Source: Patiria miniata (Eukaryota; Echinodermata; Asteroidea; Valvatida; Asterinidae). Taken from it: a DNA stretch of 64,000 bases. Where the stretch lies: positions 31,299,334 to 31,363,333 of the forward strand of contig NW_024037074.1 in NCBI RefSeq assembly GCF_015706575.1, given 5' to 3'. A program made the position numbers and the translations under genes. The notes below the pieces were generated by a model. It saw only the letters and a program-made list of their open reading frames with translations, had not been told where the DNA came from and ran no database searches. Of the stretch, positions 42,801 to 57,800 are shown piece after piece (position 1 is the first letter of the stretch; every line of letters begins with the position of its first letter).

Positions 42801-45800
42801 GTTACTCATTTTAAGCAATTGGCCCCACTTCCACCAGCACAAATTCTAGTACATCCCGTCCCACCATCTCCTGATGACGAACCTTGTATAGATAGCATCC
42901 ACCACGCCTAGGCTGACCGACTCCGCCGGTACCCAGCAGCCAATCTGAGCCATGATAGTAATCAACGCTACCTGCCGGATGTAGCTGCTCTTACCGCCCA
43001 TGTTGGGACCGGTGATGATCATACAACGCTGACCTGACCCCTGAAGCATCGTAGTATGGAGAAAAAAGAAGAAAAAAGATTGGGACAAACTTTACGTTTT
43101 AATACACAGTTTACATGAGTGTCCAACATGAAAAGTTTCAAATCCTAACCTGCAGGGCGGTGCTGTTTGGCACGTACTGCTCTTGTTCACCCAACAGTGT
43201 ATCAACGACAGGATGTCGACCATTCTCAATATGAATAGAGGGACCATCTTCATTGAATACTGGCCTGCAGGAAATGAAAAAAAAACAAAAAAAAACATAC
43301 AAGTATGTGACCTGTCATCACAAACTTGGTCATCACATTTTTTTTTGGGGGGGGGGAATTGAGCTATTGATATTTCTGGATTCTGCAATATAAGAGCTTT
43401 CCAAGGGGTAGCCTCACTGCCTCTGACTGCATGACGTTGTGTTGTTGGGCGCGCGCGGCGCCCACGGCCGGCCATATAAACACGAGGTCATGAACTGTAC
43501 AATGCATATTCATAGTCTTGCCCAAGTGCGCCCGCATAATGCATACATTACAACGCGTCCGCCATTTTGAAAACTTTTTTAGACGATATTTGTGGGAGCT
43601 GATGACTGCTCATTGTTTTTTGGCCAGATGGATGAAGGTTTCTAGATAAAGGGACGTGTTTTCGAACAGGTTAGGGTTTATGACTCATCATTTTTTAGCG
43701 TTTAGGGGAGCACCGCCTGTATGGCCGTTATACAGAACTTGTGATAGTATATACGGCTAGAGGCAGTCGGGCTATCCAATGGGATATGTGACCTACTGAG
43801 GCTAAATGAGGAATGTCTCCCAAAACCTTGTTTTGAGTAATCAGCGCCATACATTTGGTATCATTAGAAAGCTAAAGAGATGCTCTTTCACATGGTAAAT
43901 TAAACTCAAAAAGTCAACGGTGGGAGTTATTCCTTACTATGCTACACGGCAGGTCACCTATAACATGTGGGGTCACTGAGTTCAGTATGGAAACACAGAG
44001 TGTAAACTTCACTTAAGTTGTTAAACTAGTTATTTGTTGTTTTTCAAAAAGTTTGAAATCTTGGTGTCTAAGTCCCCCCTTAGTCCTTAACGAAGGGAGA
44101 GTTTGGTGGGACTCAAATACAATGCCGTCGTAGCCCTGGTGCTCTTCAAGCCAAGATGACAAGGGCTTGTGCGCATTCAGGAATAACATTAATTGTGCAT
44201 GCGTTGCACAATATACATGTATGTGCAAACCCAAGGGGGCATGAACGTATTCCTTCCATTGTAACTCTCATAAGTGCTCGCACAACATGTTGAAGCAAGA
44301 TTATGCATATTTTCCAGACTGCCACTTAGTAATAATGTTGTGCTTATGGCGTTTTACACCAAAGGTCTCAAAGTGCTTCACAACTATTACCCCTTTTCAT
44401 CAGGCCATGAGACCAGTTATTCTGCAGCAGCTCCAGATCAGCGCATTCTGGTCTCTACCTTCACAGGTACCCATTGATACTCCTGGGTGGAGAGGGCAAT
44501 TGTGGTAAAGTGTCTTGCCTAAGAACACTATCACCATGTACTTCATCAGGTTTGAACATGGCACATGATTCGAAGGCCGTAACCACTGGACCATGGCGCT
44601 TCACAATCTTCCGTCTATGTCCCCTTTAACCAATGGTTATGCTCCCCAGTGATTTTTTAACAGCGTGCAGAAAGAAGCGCCAGCTAAGCGACAAAGTTGG
44701 TTGCTTACCTGCAATATCCTTCCTGCTGAGCTAACTCGGCCATTGAGAATAGACAGTCTAAAGCTGCAAGATGCTGGATGGCTTTCCGATAGGCAAAATA
44801 ATGGTCACCGAATAAACTAAACAAAAATATATATCAACATGTAAGAATGGAATTTTTTTTATCAGTCAGAGAAAAATCAGTAAGATTTGTTTGCGATTTG
44901 AGGCCAATATAACATTACATGTAGTAATCCCACATGCGCGAGTGGAGCATGAAATAAAGAAGTGCGTTTGTCTCCCACATGCCACGAGGCAGAAGGCCAA
45001 GTGGTATGTGGAACGCACTACATTTTCCGTGTGCCACGAGCACGAGTGGGATAACAAATTTATCTTCAAACAAACTTCACGCACAGTAAAGACGGCACAT
45101 GCATGCGGTACACTAACTTGTCAGCAGTTATCGCATCACACTTGTGTGCAGAAGGAACGGCCCACGCATCTTGGGATGGCGTGATACACAAAGTGCGATA
45201 TCGACCAAGCTATTACGTATAATATCACACTGCTGTTGCCATGGATCAACCAATCAGGATCGGGGATTCAAGTTTGTTTGCAGACAATTATACAAATTTT
45301 GGGCGGAGATTTTTAACTTACTCCAGGAACTGGAGCCAAGCTCTTTGGCACTCAACAGCAAGCTGCTCCCGTAACTGAGACAATGTCTTGTAGGCTTGCA
45401 CCAGAAATGGACTGTGGAATCGCGTCACCTGCTTCGTCCTGGAACAAAAACAAAGAAGACCCATTATATCCGAGTCCTTCAGAGTTGAAGTGAAATAGTC
45501 TGGGTCGCAGACTGGATTAAGATCAAGCTCTCTATTTAACAACACCACAGATGGCAATGCGCTCGCATCAGGTATGCTTGGTATACCTCAGGACTCTTGC
45601 TAACAGCTATTGGGAGACCTTTGAAATGCCCAGTTGCAGCAAACATACCTGCCCTTTTCTACTGCTCACATCATGCGTGCCCAGCTGCCCGGGGAGAGTG
45701 ACGGGTCCGGAACCAGACAGTCATCTGGTCCAGAAACTTTGATTTGTGTGGTGCACACGAGAGACGTTGCTTGACGTAAGCAAACAGGCTGTTTCTGTTT

Positions 45801-48800
45801 GCTGCCCTCATTGAAGCAAGTTTCCATTCTGAGCATTCTCATGCTAGACTTACTTCAGGAAACACCTTTTTTTTTCAATGTGGGGGAAAGATGCCTTTTT
45901 TTTCGTAATGAATGTAATGGTCAATTCCCTAATGAACAACCGCTTTTGATAGTAAGGCAATGTGACTGATCTTTAAGTTAATGTGTGCATGCTCAAAATG
46001 ACGCACACAACAGAAAAGGACCGGAGTGTCTGCTGCCACCTGACGTCTGAAGCCTCGCATTGCCACAGTACAGTGTTTTAGCTGTTCTCGCCAGATCTTT
46101 TTTGGGGAACATAATCCAAAATTCAATTGTGGACCAAAACTACTTTTGAGAACAACATTTTGTGGCTGGGAGGGTCTTGAAACTGTCGAGCCTTTTGGTT
46201 GGTTCACTTTGAGAAAAATGAGCATGTCACTGCCCAACCTGAATAAAAAAGACATTTTTCCAAAAAGACAATCTCCTTTTCCCTCCCCTCATTTTTTTTT
46301 TTTTTTGAAATGGCAAATGAAATAAGAGTTGAATTGACCTATTATCTTAACTGTTGTCAGCTTTGTTCTTGTCCCTCCTTACAATTTTCTGGCACAGAAC
46401 CATCGCTTGTGAAACCTAGACAAAAAGACTGTGAAGTGTTGCACAATAAAACCTTACTGACACTGATTTATGCAGTATTTATTATTAAACTGTAAATAGC
46501 TTGATGACAAACTTACGAACTGATCTTGACCCAGTTGCTGGGCACTTCCTTGATCAAGATGTTCCTTACTTCAATCAGGAACTGAAACAATAAAATCAAG
46601 AATAAATGTTTACCTAAACAAAAGAGGTCCACAGGGTGCAGGAAGTCAATTTGCACTGACGTGGGACTTTCAAGTGTCCCCACAACATCTTTGCTCCCCA
46701 CAAAATTTATTGTAAAACCAAAGTGTGGTCCCCACAAACGTGAGACAAGTTTGGTTTTTACCTCCATTCCGGATACAGTGACATACTCCAGGGTTGGCTT
46801 TCGGAGAACCTTTCGAACTTCCCTTCGATGGTCTTGTATCTTCTGGAGAACTTCACTGATGCTTCTCTGACAGCGTTCCACACCAGGGAAAGGAGATGTG
46901 TCACAAAACAGCTCAGTCTTATTCCCATCCCTACAAGAAATTTGTGGAGGAATATGGCCACGAGGTTAGGGTTTATGACTCATGATCATAGGGTTGGGGT
47001 TCGAATCCTGCTACAGGCCATACGTTGTGTCCTTGGGCAAGCCACTTCACCCCCACTTGCCTCCCTCCTCCACCCAGGAATATAAATGGGTACCAGCATT
47101 AGCTGGGGAGTAACCTGCGATGGACTGGCATCCCATCCAGGGGGGACAGACATATTCTCAGTAGTTTCATGCCAAGGAAACAGGAGATAAATGCCAGCCT
47201 GATAGGCCATATTGGCTCATGGCAGACTTTACTTTATTGATAAGAAATTGGACAAAAACGTTACTGTGGATCTGACAGGGTAGAACTTCATGCTTGAAGC
47301 TTCAAAAAGTGCCTTTTTACCATGGCAAGCTGAAAATACTGTAAAATATTCATCCACTCACCGGCACTTTAAATTACTTTCGAAGATTGGGTATTACCTA
47401 ACAATTTCACATATTTGTCAAATTATAATCCCAGTCAAATTTTGTTCTTGAAGTTAGTGCAAAGAATGCAAATCTTGCTAATATCAAAGCTCAAAATGGA
47501 TTGGTCTTGTTTCAATAGTTTGTTCAAGCAGTTTTGAGCCTATTTCCACCATCTTTAACACTGTACTGAGCAAAGTTGTTGTAAAGTGTCTTGGCCAAGA
47601 ACACCAACACCATGTTTCCCCATCAGGATTCGAACCAACGTACCATCGCTCCACAAAGTTGAAATTCGTCTCCATTTACTGATCCTTTCCCACTACATTT
47701 GAAAAGAGCAAACAATATTTCTGGGGCTTTTTAGACTCACTTTGCTGCTTTCTCGTTGATGGAAAGAAGGAATTCATTCACTCCTTCAAGCAGTGACGGC
47801 GTCTCTGTGAAGATGACCTTTAAGAGCTCCGAGGTCATTTCTCGCTTGGCCAGCTGCTGCAAGGAGCTCAACGTGTGACATAGCTTGCTTAGGGACTTGA
47901 CAACAGTGTAGAACTCCGCTGACGAGCACTGTATACAGAAAAATGAATAATACTTTTTTTCCAACACCTTTTGTTTCTAAATGTATGTGCTCTTCAAAAA
48001 AGTTTTTTTTACAAACCAAGTTTCTGAAACCTGCTGAGGAGGAAACGTTTTGAAGTTCAAGCCAAAAAAAAAAAATAATAATAACAATAAAAACTTAACA
48101 CTTGGGTCCGAGAGACAACTGGATAATGAAGAATATTACAAAATATCAATGAAAATGAAAGTCTCACCAAATAAAATCGGAAACACAGAGCGCCAGACTA
48201 CATGTATTACCTTCTTATGATAGATACTGCAGATGCCTTTCTCCAGGTCTGGTACCTTGCTCAGTAGATCCCTGGCCCGACTCATTGCCTCACAGTCCGA
48301 GTGCATTAGTTCCTCCACGGCATCCTGGCGACACTGGATGTTGCTGTTCAAAACATTGATAAAAAGCAATTTCAGCATTAAAACTTTCCTGGGCTTAACT
48401 TCATGAAGTTTTTCAGCAACAAAATATTTTTCAGCAAATTGGTTTACTATATATGACGTACGTGATTCCAAAGTTAACATACATGAATATGTGGCCACGT
48501 CATTAAATATAAATGTTTATAGCCTGACGCTTAAAACTTTCTGAACTGGAACGCGCTGTGTAAAACCACTTTTTAAAACAATAAAGGCCTGCAAATGCTA
48601 ACAAACAAATTACATTTATTTGTTACAGGACATTCTATTCCTTCAAATTTTGTTCAGAAAATAAATTTGAAATTAAAAAAAAAACAGGTATACTCCAACT
48701 TTAAATTTCACTGTGATTCCTTTATCTAGCTTTGTGTTCCTAAGCAATGTACATTACAATAAGCACAGCATTTCAAATGTAATCATCTCATAACATGGTC

Positions 48801-51800
48801 CGCAGCCGAATAATGAACAGTCTGTCAGCACATGCAAGTCAGACAGTGCAACTCAGATTGGACCAATGGCATTCCTATATTGAGGGAGCGTGCTCACAAC
48901 TAGGCGGCTGATTGGCTCACCTGAGTTCCATCAGCGGCATTGCCAGCCACTTTCGTAGCAGCCGGCTGCCAAACCTAGTCTTGGTGTGATCAAGGACCCA
49001 GAAGAGACTCCCTCTTCCGGATCCATCCGTCTGCAAAAATGTTGAAAAGACATGAATTTAGGACTGAGAAACATTTCTAACTTTGTTAGAAAATACGTTG
49101 AAAATGCACTCGACTTTCCGTAGACTTTGTACACAACCAAAGAAGTGGCATCTGGATACTACATTCTTTCCTTCCCTTCATTTGATTCAGAATGGTTATT
49201 CGTTGGAAGCCTTTTCATACATCTACTAGTCTATACACACTGGGCCAGAATTAGCCCATTCATTGGTATTAAGGGGTAATCCTATACGAGAGCACTGCCC
49301 AGCTCTCTTTATCAGCCTACAGTTATTAATTAGTCACAAGTGTGATAGGTAAGGAATGTGCAGTGAAGGCTTCTGCTGCAGTGCATTGTGGGATGTTTGT
49401 GCTACATGTAATTAATAGTGATTTTGTAGCCCTGTCCCATCATGCACTAGAACAGATATAGTACCAGGCTAACTGCACATTTCTGGTCAAGGGACTATCT
49501 GTGAAGGGGCCATAGTGGAAACGACACGTAACAGAAAAGGTTACAGTAGCAACCCACAGAATATACAGATTTTTAATTTTTTAATTTGTTTATAGTTTAG
49601 CATTACATATTTCTCGAAGGAACAAAATGAGTTCACATTTTGTACTATTTGTGGTGGCACTGAAAAATGGAAACTTGGAAAGAATGCTTTGGGCTTGACT
49701 TCACGTACAGACTTTGTAACCGCTTTTGTGGGAATTTTAACGTGTTAACTTTATTAGCGATTGCAACATTTACCTGATTTTTAAATATTTCCAGATTTCG
49801 TAGTGCGCAGGCGTCCAGCTTCATGCACTGATTTCTAGCCGAGAAAGATACCAAGTTACTGGGCCAAAAAAAGAAAGAAAGAAAGAAATACCAAAATTTC
49901 GTATCCACTGTATAAGAGCTTGAGAAAATGTAAAAACGGAACAAGAGCATCCCACCATGAATCAGTTAGCGCTTGTATTTCCCAAAACTACCCTGCTTAT
50001 TAATCTACTTGACACATGCTTGATAGATAATTTGATGATGCATACAATTTGCCTGCCACAGTCTAAGCAGGGATTTTTCGCACAGCAAAGCAAAAGCTGT
50101 AACAATGTGCCCTGATACCATCAGCAATGAGTCGTTGAGCTGAGATATTAGCTCAAAATGGCACCCTCTAGAGACAACAAGCTGATACGTCCTCTCAAAC
50201 TTAAGGATCCGTGTTCTTAGGGCAATTAATTCAACACTCGAAGAATTTTATGACTGATAGTAGATCTGGATATGGATCTGGATCAATACTGCAAGCAAAC
50301 TCCCGTTAAGGGGTGTACAGGCTGCAGGTGTGTGGGGCTGGGGACTCTAATAAGCCAGTTTAGTATTTTAATGACCGCGGTCATTCGGGATAACATCACT
50401 GACGTGATGTTACGCGATGCTACGCGCATGCCCTTTCAGCTGAAAATTTACACGCAAGCGTCGTGCGCCCACGTTAATGTGCCTTCAAAACGTTTGATTA
50501 TCCCAAATGACCTTTGACCCATATCATTGTGCACATGCAGAGTTGAAATACCGAACTGGCTTATAATGAGCCCTGCTTTTGATGTTTAACAGATTTAATT
50601 TCTGCAGACTGTTCTTTGATAGAGATTGCAAATTGGAAATACTAATGCACGTAAAGGGCACCTATGTCAAACGCTATATATTCTGTGAAGTAGAAGTTGT
50701 AACTTATTCCCATTAGTACTTGAGCAACATAGTATGAGGCCGAGTAAACTGAAAATAAAAAAAGGGTTTGGTCCAGATTTTTTGAAAATATGAAGGCAGC
50801 AGCAACTCCCTTTCTTTTCCATGATGGCAGATTTTACAAGATGCCTGGTGGAAGAATTCTTCCATTTTCTCAACTCTTTGCTGATACAAAGTTGTGTCCA
50901 AGGGAGCCATCATCCTTTTTTACATAGCTACAATCTTGTTTGAAAAAAAAAGACAACAATTGACAAAACTTGGCAAAATATATTTGTAAATGTGTGAATT
51001 AAAAACAAAACAAAGTGCTAGACGGGAAAAAGGAAGCAGGTGGGGAAGAGAAACTGGTTTATTTTTTTTACTTGGCCTTACATTGTAATTACTTTTTTTA
51101 AAATCCATACACCACAAGGTGCTTGGGCGGTTTGGGACAAAAAGGAGAATCAGATAGACAGGGCATTTTGGGGCAGTACAGGGACTGTAAAAGGATTAAG
51201 GTTTCGGCCAGTATAAACTGACGGTCATTTGGTCATGCCTAATTTGGGCCATCATTCTCACCTGGTCATTTTCAGGACTCGATGGAGGTTGAACTCTTTC
51301 AGGTATCTGAGCAGAGCGGCCAGACAACAGATGACCGGCACTGGTAGATTGATGACCTCTTGAAGCTTTCTGTCTGAAATAAACAACAAATAAACAAACA
51401 AACAAAACAAGATGAGAAATAGGTTGTCTGTCTGAAAAATGTTGTCTGTCTAAAACAAACGAGTAAACAAACAAACAATAGGCTTAACTGTTGTGAATTT
51501 TACGGCCAAGAACGACTGTTGAAAACAAGAAAACTTAACACAGTGCTGTCATCATTTTTTATCCTCGTTGGTATTTTTTTTATTTACAATTTAAGTGGAT
51601 CAACGTCATTGTGTTTCTCGGTTTATCTTTGTCTCGCTACTTTTTGAACAAAAGAAGATTGAAGGGCTGAGAAAAACTGTCGTAAAAAGTTTAAAATAAA
51701 GTATTGTGGCGCGCTCGCCTGTCTATGGATAAGGAATTACACCCACACCAACAAGAGCTGACTATCCCACAAAAATATTTAATGACCTTACATGCGCATG

Positions 51801-54800
51801 AGCGGTTACACGCAAATAAGGGGGGACTACGTCACGAACGGAGGATTCAAGTCCTAGGCCTGTCCGTTTGTTGGAAATATACCAACGCTAAAGGAATACC
51901 AATTCACGTGGCAAGCAACCTAGAGGTGACCAGGGAACCTCAATAAACCTCACTACACATGTGTCTTAGAGAACAACAAGAAACAACTCTTTATTCGGTC
52001 CAAATACACAAGCTTAATTAATGAGTGGCAAATAAACCTCGCAGAACAACGTTCCCCGCTGCTCTAGGTTTATCCCTATAAAGTAAGCCTTACACAACAA
52101 TAACCTCTTATTATACAATGCTTACAACAACCAGCCTAACCAGGCTCTATGTAATTAACCTCGTTGATTAGCTAGAACGATTATCCCACAGTGGCAAGAA
52201 CCTCACTGTGCACACCCAGTGCGATCAACAGCAACAAGTTTTGAACTGCACACACTGATTAAGACTTTACCAGAGTAACCCTCACATGCAACCTAGCATA
52301 CAGAAATCACTGGGCTCAGGTAACGGAGCGCGGTTTCTAACCCCGAGGTGACTCCTGGCGACAAAGGTCGACAGGCAACAGGCAACCCAATTCCCGACCA
52401 GGGAATACTGCTGCACATACCACACGAACCTTACTGTCCCCAGTCACCAGCTCAACCCACAGCCACCCAGGCTAATTTCCCCTTACAACAAAAGGTCTAG
52501 CTTGCTAATTATGACTCTAAAGTCTCACTATACGCCTTCAACAGCACGCCGCGATGTCCACACTTCCGATAGCAGCGGCGAACATGCACGAGGTTAACTC
52601 AGTAATCGGCAATAATTGCGTTCCGAAGTTCACTCAACAGCGTCTGCAGACGAACTGCCTGAAATCTCTGACTACGCGCTATACCCTACGCACGACGTCG
52701 GGGAACCAGGCGAGCCATGGTAAACTCGCACCAGTCCACCGGCTGTTTCGCCACACAGGGCCCAGCAAAGCTTAGGCCGCCTCGGCCTAAACAGCTTAAA
52801 CATACATAATTAGAAACAGTGTGGACTACTTGTCCATTATACAAAATAACATGCACCTCACACTTGAGGTTTACTTATACAGTAAAAATAGTCTGCGAGG
52901 TTCACTAAATAGAAGATACATTTAAAACACATAACACCATAAACCTTATTTAAAATACACATGCATAAAAATAGAAACTTTATATAAAACATAACAGCCT
53001 AAACCTTGTTCAAAAACCCGTAGAAAAATATTCTCTTTTCTCTTTTCTTAATTAGAAGGATCACGAGTTGAATTAAGGATTTTTTTCTACCCCATTGGAA
53101 TTGGCAAGATTACAGTTTTTTCTTGGGGGATGGATGTCTAGTCGGCTGGCTCCACAGTGAACAGGTCCGCATCAACAGGCTGATTATGCAATTCGACCCG
53201 TTCCTCCCGCTGTACGACTTGTCTGTCCAGGTGAACGACCTTGGAATGTCGTTCCTCCACCAGAGCGATCCTCAGGCGCTTCCTTCTATCGATATCTGAC
53301 TGGAAGCTTATGCTCTCTCCTTGGATATCTTCTGGAAACCTCAACCTCCTTGTAAGGTCCATTACTTGTAACCTGTTGGTTGCTCGGGCGAGTCTCAGGC
53401 ATCGCAGCGGACTCCATCCCATCTTGCCCCATATCACCACTTACAGTAGGGTCATCCGCAGCAACCTCATGTGCGTCACTTACAGCTGTCCCATTTTCAG
53501 CAACCTCGTGTGCGGTATCCTCAGAGCTTTCTGTCACTCTATTAGGTTGATACACCCACGGCTGCAAGTTGTCGCCAGAATAGGGCTTCAACCTATCTGC
53601 GTGAACCACGAGAGGCTTACTCCCTTTCCTCAACTGAACCCTGTAAGTCACATCGGACAACTTCTTCACGACCAAATATGGCCCCTCCCAGCGTAGCTGT
53701 AATTTAGGAGTGACACCCTTCTTCCTGGAATGGCTAAACAACCAAACAAACTGGCCCTCTTTCAGGCCTTTCCCAGCAACCTTGCGGTCGTAGTTTCGCT
53801 TCTGTCGGCGGGCACTCTGCTTCAGACACTCACTGGCCCGGCAATGGGCCTCCTGCAACCAACGTCGCAACTCCCAAGCAAAATCAGTCTCGACCACCTT
53901 CTCGACTTCAGGACATTCAACCATCAAATCAACAGGCAACGTCACCTCACGTCCCAACATCATCATGTTAGGTGACTCACCGGTGGATTCTTGTGGACTG
54001 CAACGGTAAGCAAAGGTCGCGTAAGGTAGACACTCGTCCCAGTCCCTCTGCTTCCTCTTAGGCTCAATCAGCATGGAAACAATGTTAACCAAAGTTTTGT
54101 TGAAACGCTCTACCATCCCGTCAGATTTCGGGTTGTAAGCCGTCGTCCTCGTTTTCTTGATTCCTAGGACTCTACACATCTCTGCAAAAACTGCAGACTC
54201 AAAATTTCTCCCCTGATCAGAATGAAACTCCCGCGGGACTCCAAAACGGCATACAAACTCAGTGACAAACTTCGATGCCACTGTCTTCGCCCTTGCATCG
54301 GGAAGTGGATAAGCCTCCATCCACTTGGAGCAATAGTCACCCACAACAAGAATCCACACATTTCCACTGTCACTCTGGGGCAGTGGACCCAGCAGGTCCA
54401 GAGCTACCCTCTCAACGGGAGCACCCACTCTGTACTGCTGCAAAGGAGCAACTCTCCTTTTCGATGGCGACTTCCGCCTCTGACACAATTCACAACATCG
54501 AAGGAAGGACCTCTCAAATCGGCCGTCATGTTTGGCCAGTAGTAACGTAACCTCACCTTGGCCAATGTTTTTCTCATGCCAAGATGACCACCCGTCCGTC
54601 CACCATGAAGGGCTTGCAGAACATCACTCCGGAGCTTTTCCGGCAGCAACAACTGCCAGCGGATTGACCGACCATCATTGGATTCCCACCTTCGGCTCAG
54701 CATTTGTTGCCGCACCTCCATTTGAGCCCACATAGACCAAAGCGTCTTATGGGCCTTGGAAGTGTGTGAGACACTACTCCAGTCTGGCCGACCCCTCGCA

Positions 54801-57800
54801 CCTTCCTTCGCCTCGATCAACCACCTCATATCGGGATCTGCCATCTGTGCCTCCCTCACTACCTCTTGAGATAGATGAGGCTCAGCAAGAATTCCCCTCA
54901 CTGCTGACTCGGCAACCTCTGAGACTCCTGAGACAGACTCTGTAGAAACCTCACAAGCCTCAACAGTTTCGGACACCTCACCAGGGTCTACCTCACCAGG
55001 GTCTTCACTACGCCCACACTGCTTGCACTGCCTGCGGGACAGAGCATCTGCGTTTGCATGTTTCCGTCCAGGCCTGTGCTGAATTGACATGTCATACTCA
55101 GAAACCACCTCCAGCCACCTCGCAAGCTGGCCCTCAGGGTTCTTGAAGTTGAGCAACCACCTCAACGCAGCATGATCCGTTCTCACGGTAATCTTCCGAC
55201 CATACAGATATTGCTTGAAGTGTTTGAGATAAACCACTACAGCCAGCAACTCTTGCCTCGTGACGCAATAGTTTCTCTCAGCCTTGCTCAGCTTACGGCT
55301 TGTATAGGCCACTACCTTCTCCTCCCCCTGTTGGACTTGGGACAGGACCGCCCCTATCCCGTCTCCACTCGCATCTGTATCCAAGATGTAGTCACCAACA
55401 GACAAGGGATAAGCCAGAACAGGAGCCTCCTGCAGTCTTTGTTTCAATTCCTCAAAGGCCTGTTGACACGCCGCTGTCCAAAGAAACTCCCTAGACTTCC
55501 CTGTCAACTCATGCAGCGGAGATGCAACTTCCGCAAAACCCCGGATGAACTTCCGGTAGTAGGAAGCAAGTCCTAGAAAACTCCTTACTTCCTTGACACA
55601 TTTCGGGACCAGCCAATCGGCCACAGCTGACACCTTTCCAGGATCAGTTGACACACCTTCGGCCGACACAATGTGGCCAAGGTAACCTACTGACCGCTGA
55701 AACAGACTACACTTGCTGGACTTCAGCTTAAGTCTAGCCTCCCGCAGTCTCTCGAACACAACCCTGAGACGCTGTACCTCTTCCTCCACAGTCTTCCCAA
55801 AGACAATCACATCATCAAGATAAATCAAGAGGATGTCCCACTGGAGACCAGCCATGACCTTCTCCATTAGTCTTTCAAATGTCGCTGGAGCATTGCAAAG
55901 GCCGAAAGGCATGCATTTCCACCTATACAAGCCATTGCGAACAACAAAACTCGACTTCTGGCTGGCGTCCTTGTCAAGGGCAACCTGCCAACAGCCCGAG
56001 GCCAAATCGAGTGTGGAAAACCATTGAGCTCCCCCTTACGCATCCAAAGTCTCATCTATCCTGGGAACAGGGTAGGCATCCTTGATGGTACATGCGTTAA
56101 GGCCCCTATAGTCGACACAAAACCGCTTCGTACCATCTTTCTTCTTGACCAAGACAACGTTGGCAGCCCAAGGACGATCCGACGGCTCGATGACACCCCT
56201 CTTCTCCAGGTCACGGACTTGCCTCATGATCTCCTGTTGATTACAACTCGGGTGACGCCTAGGCCTCTCCTTAATTGGCCCCGCACCGCCCGTGTTAATG
56301 TGATGCTCCACAACCTCGGTCCGACCAATATCGTGCTCACCCTGAGAAAACACATCATTATACTCCGACAGACACTTCATCACCTGATGATGATCCTCAT
56401 CCCTCAGAAACCTCACGCTTCTACTGTACAGGTCCCGTAGATGTTCAGGGAGGTTACCCTCAACCTCGCCTCTTCTACAGGGAATATCATGACCATGGTC
56501 AACCTCAGCCTGACAGACCATCCCTACGGTGGTACCCCGCCGCACGACGCGCTTCTCCCTACAAGGGTTAAGCACCCGAAGCGGCAACACGTCCAAGTCA
56601 CCCTCAACCAGTAACCTAGCAAGGACTAAACCTCGCTGTGCTAACTCACCACCACCCTCCACAGGCTCAACAAGAACAGGACCCTCAACAACCTCACACA
56701 ACCTTGAAATGGTGCCGGGTGTTAGGATTATTCCCTAAATTCGTGTCCAATAGTCTACAACTATTTATTTCCTCAACAACGAAAGAAACACACTAAACAC
56801 AATAAGCTTTTCCTTCAGTATATCTGTTCTATTTACAAACAATTTACACTTATTTACAACTGTGGTAGGCCGGTATTTCTTCACTTGTTACATTAATTCA
56901 CATTCTAGATCATATTATGTCCTTCGTGTTTCCTTTTAAATGAATAGCAATTAATCTTTAAACAAACTTCCACTCTGCAGTTACTTTAAATTATTTTACT
57001 CTATACAAGGGTCTTTAAATGGGAGGAGCAGGCGTTTTAAGGATATCAGCCCACGGTACTGTCTTGAATCGTCTGATGCCGGTTGATCGTTGGATACACC
57101 GCCTCCTGGGTTGGGTGTCCTACAGCCGCACCAGTTCGATGCCCAGCTAATGGCTACAGCTCGTCCCTTGTCCTTCACCAGACAGCCATCTATTTACAAA
57201 ATATTCAAGTGATCTTTACAATAAATATCTTTCACTTGACATCAGTAATTTACAAATCAATGATCCATCAGTTATCTTGTTCTACACCTTATATTCAAAA
57301 TATCAGCTGTCTTATCGAAAGGTATAACTTCATCATAAAAATCCAACACTTATTTCAAACATCAGTCTGATCTTCAAACTAATATTAATCATGCTTTAAA
57401 GTATGCTTAATCAACATAAATCAAAGGTACTAAAATCAGTATTTCTTTCCAAGATTACTACTGGTTTTCATAAAATCGGAGCAACAATACTATTATTTTC
57501 TTCAACAAAATGATAAATTTACCAGTGGATAGTTTAGCTATAAACACTTACGGTTGTGTGGTTTCTTGAAATCCCAGATCTCCTTGGTGTGTTTAACTGA
57601 GCACAAAACTGCTCACTGGGGCCTTGAAATTCAAGCCCAAATATTACTGCCTCAAATAGGCTCTCAACTATTCAACATAAACTGCCTGCTATAGCTTTGC
57701 TATGCCTGTTGGCTCAGGTTCATGCAGTGACACACACAAGACAATTCTTCAAAATCACATCTGCTTTCTACCACGATCTGGTCTGCTCTGATCTGATTCC

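Noticed and set aside
3051-51475. CRISPR-like reading of the spaced repeats at 25.4-25.8 and 9.3-10.7 kb
   Set aside because: This is an animal genome and the spacers are related to one another; they are satellites.
53241-56440. Plus-strand open frames of 100-150 codons across the LTR element
   Set aside because: They are antisense shadows of the pol region.
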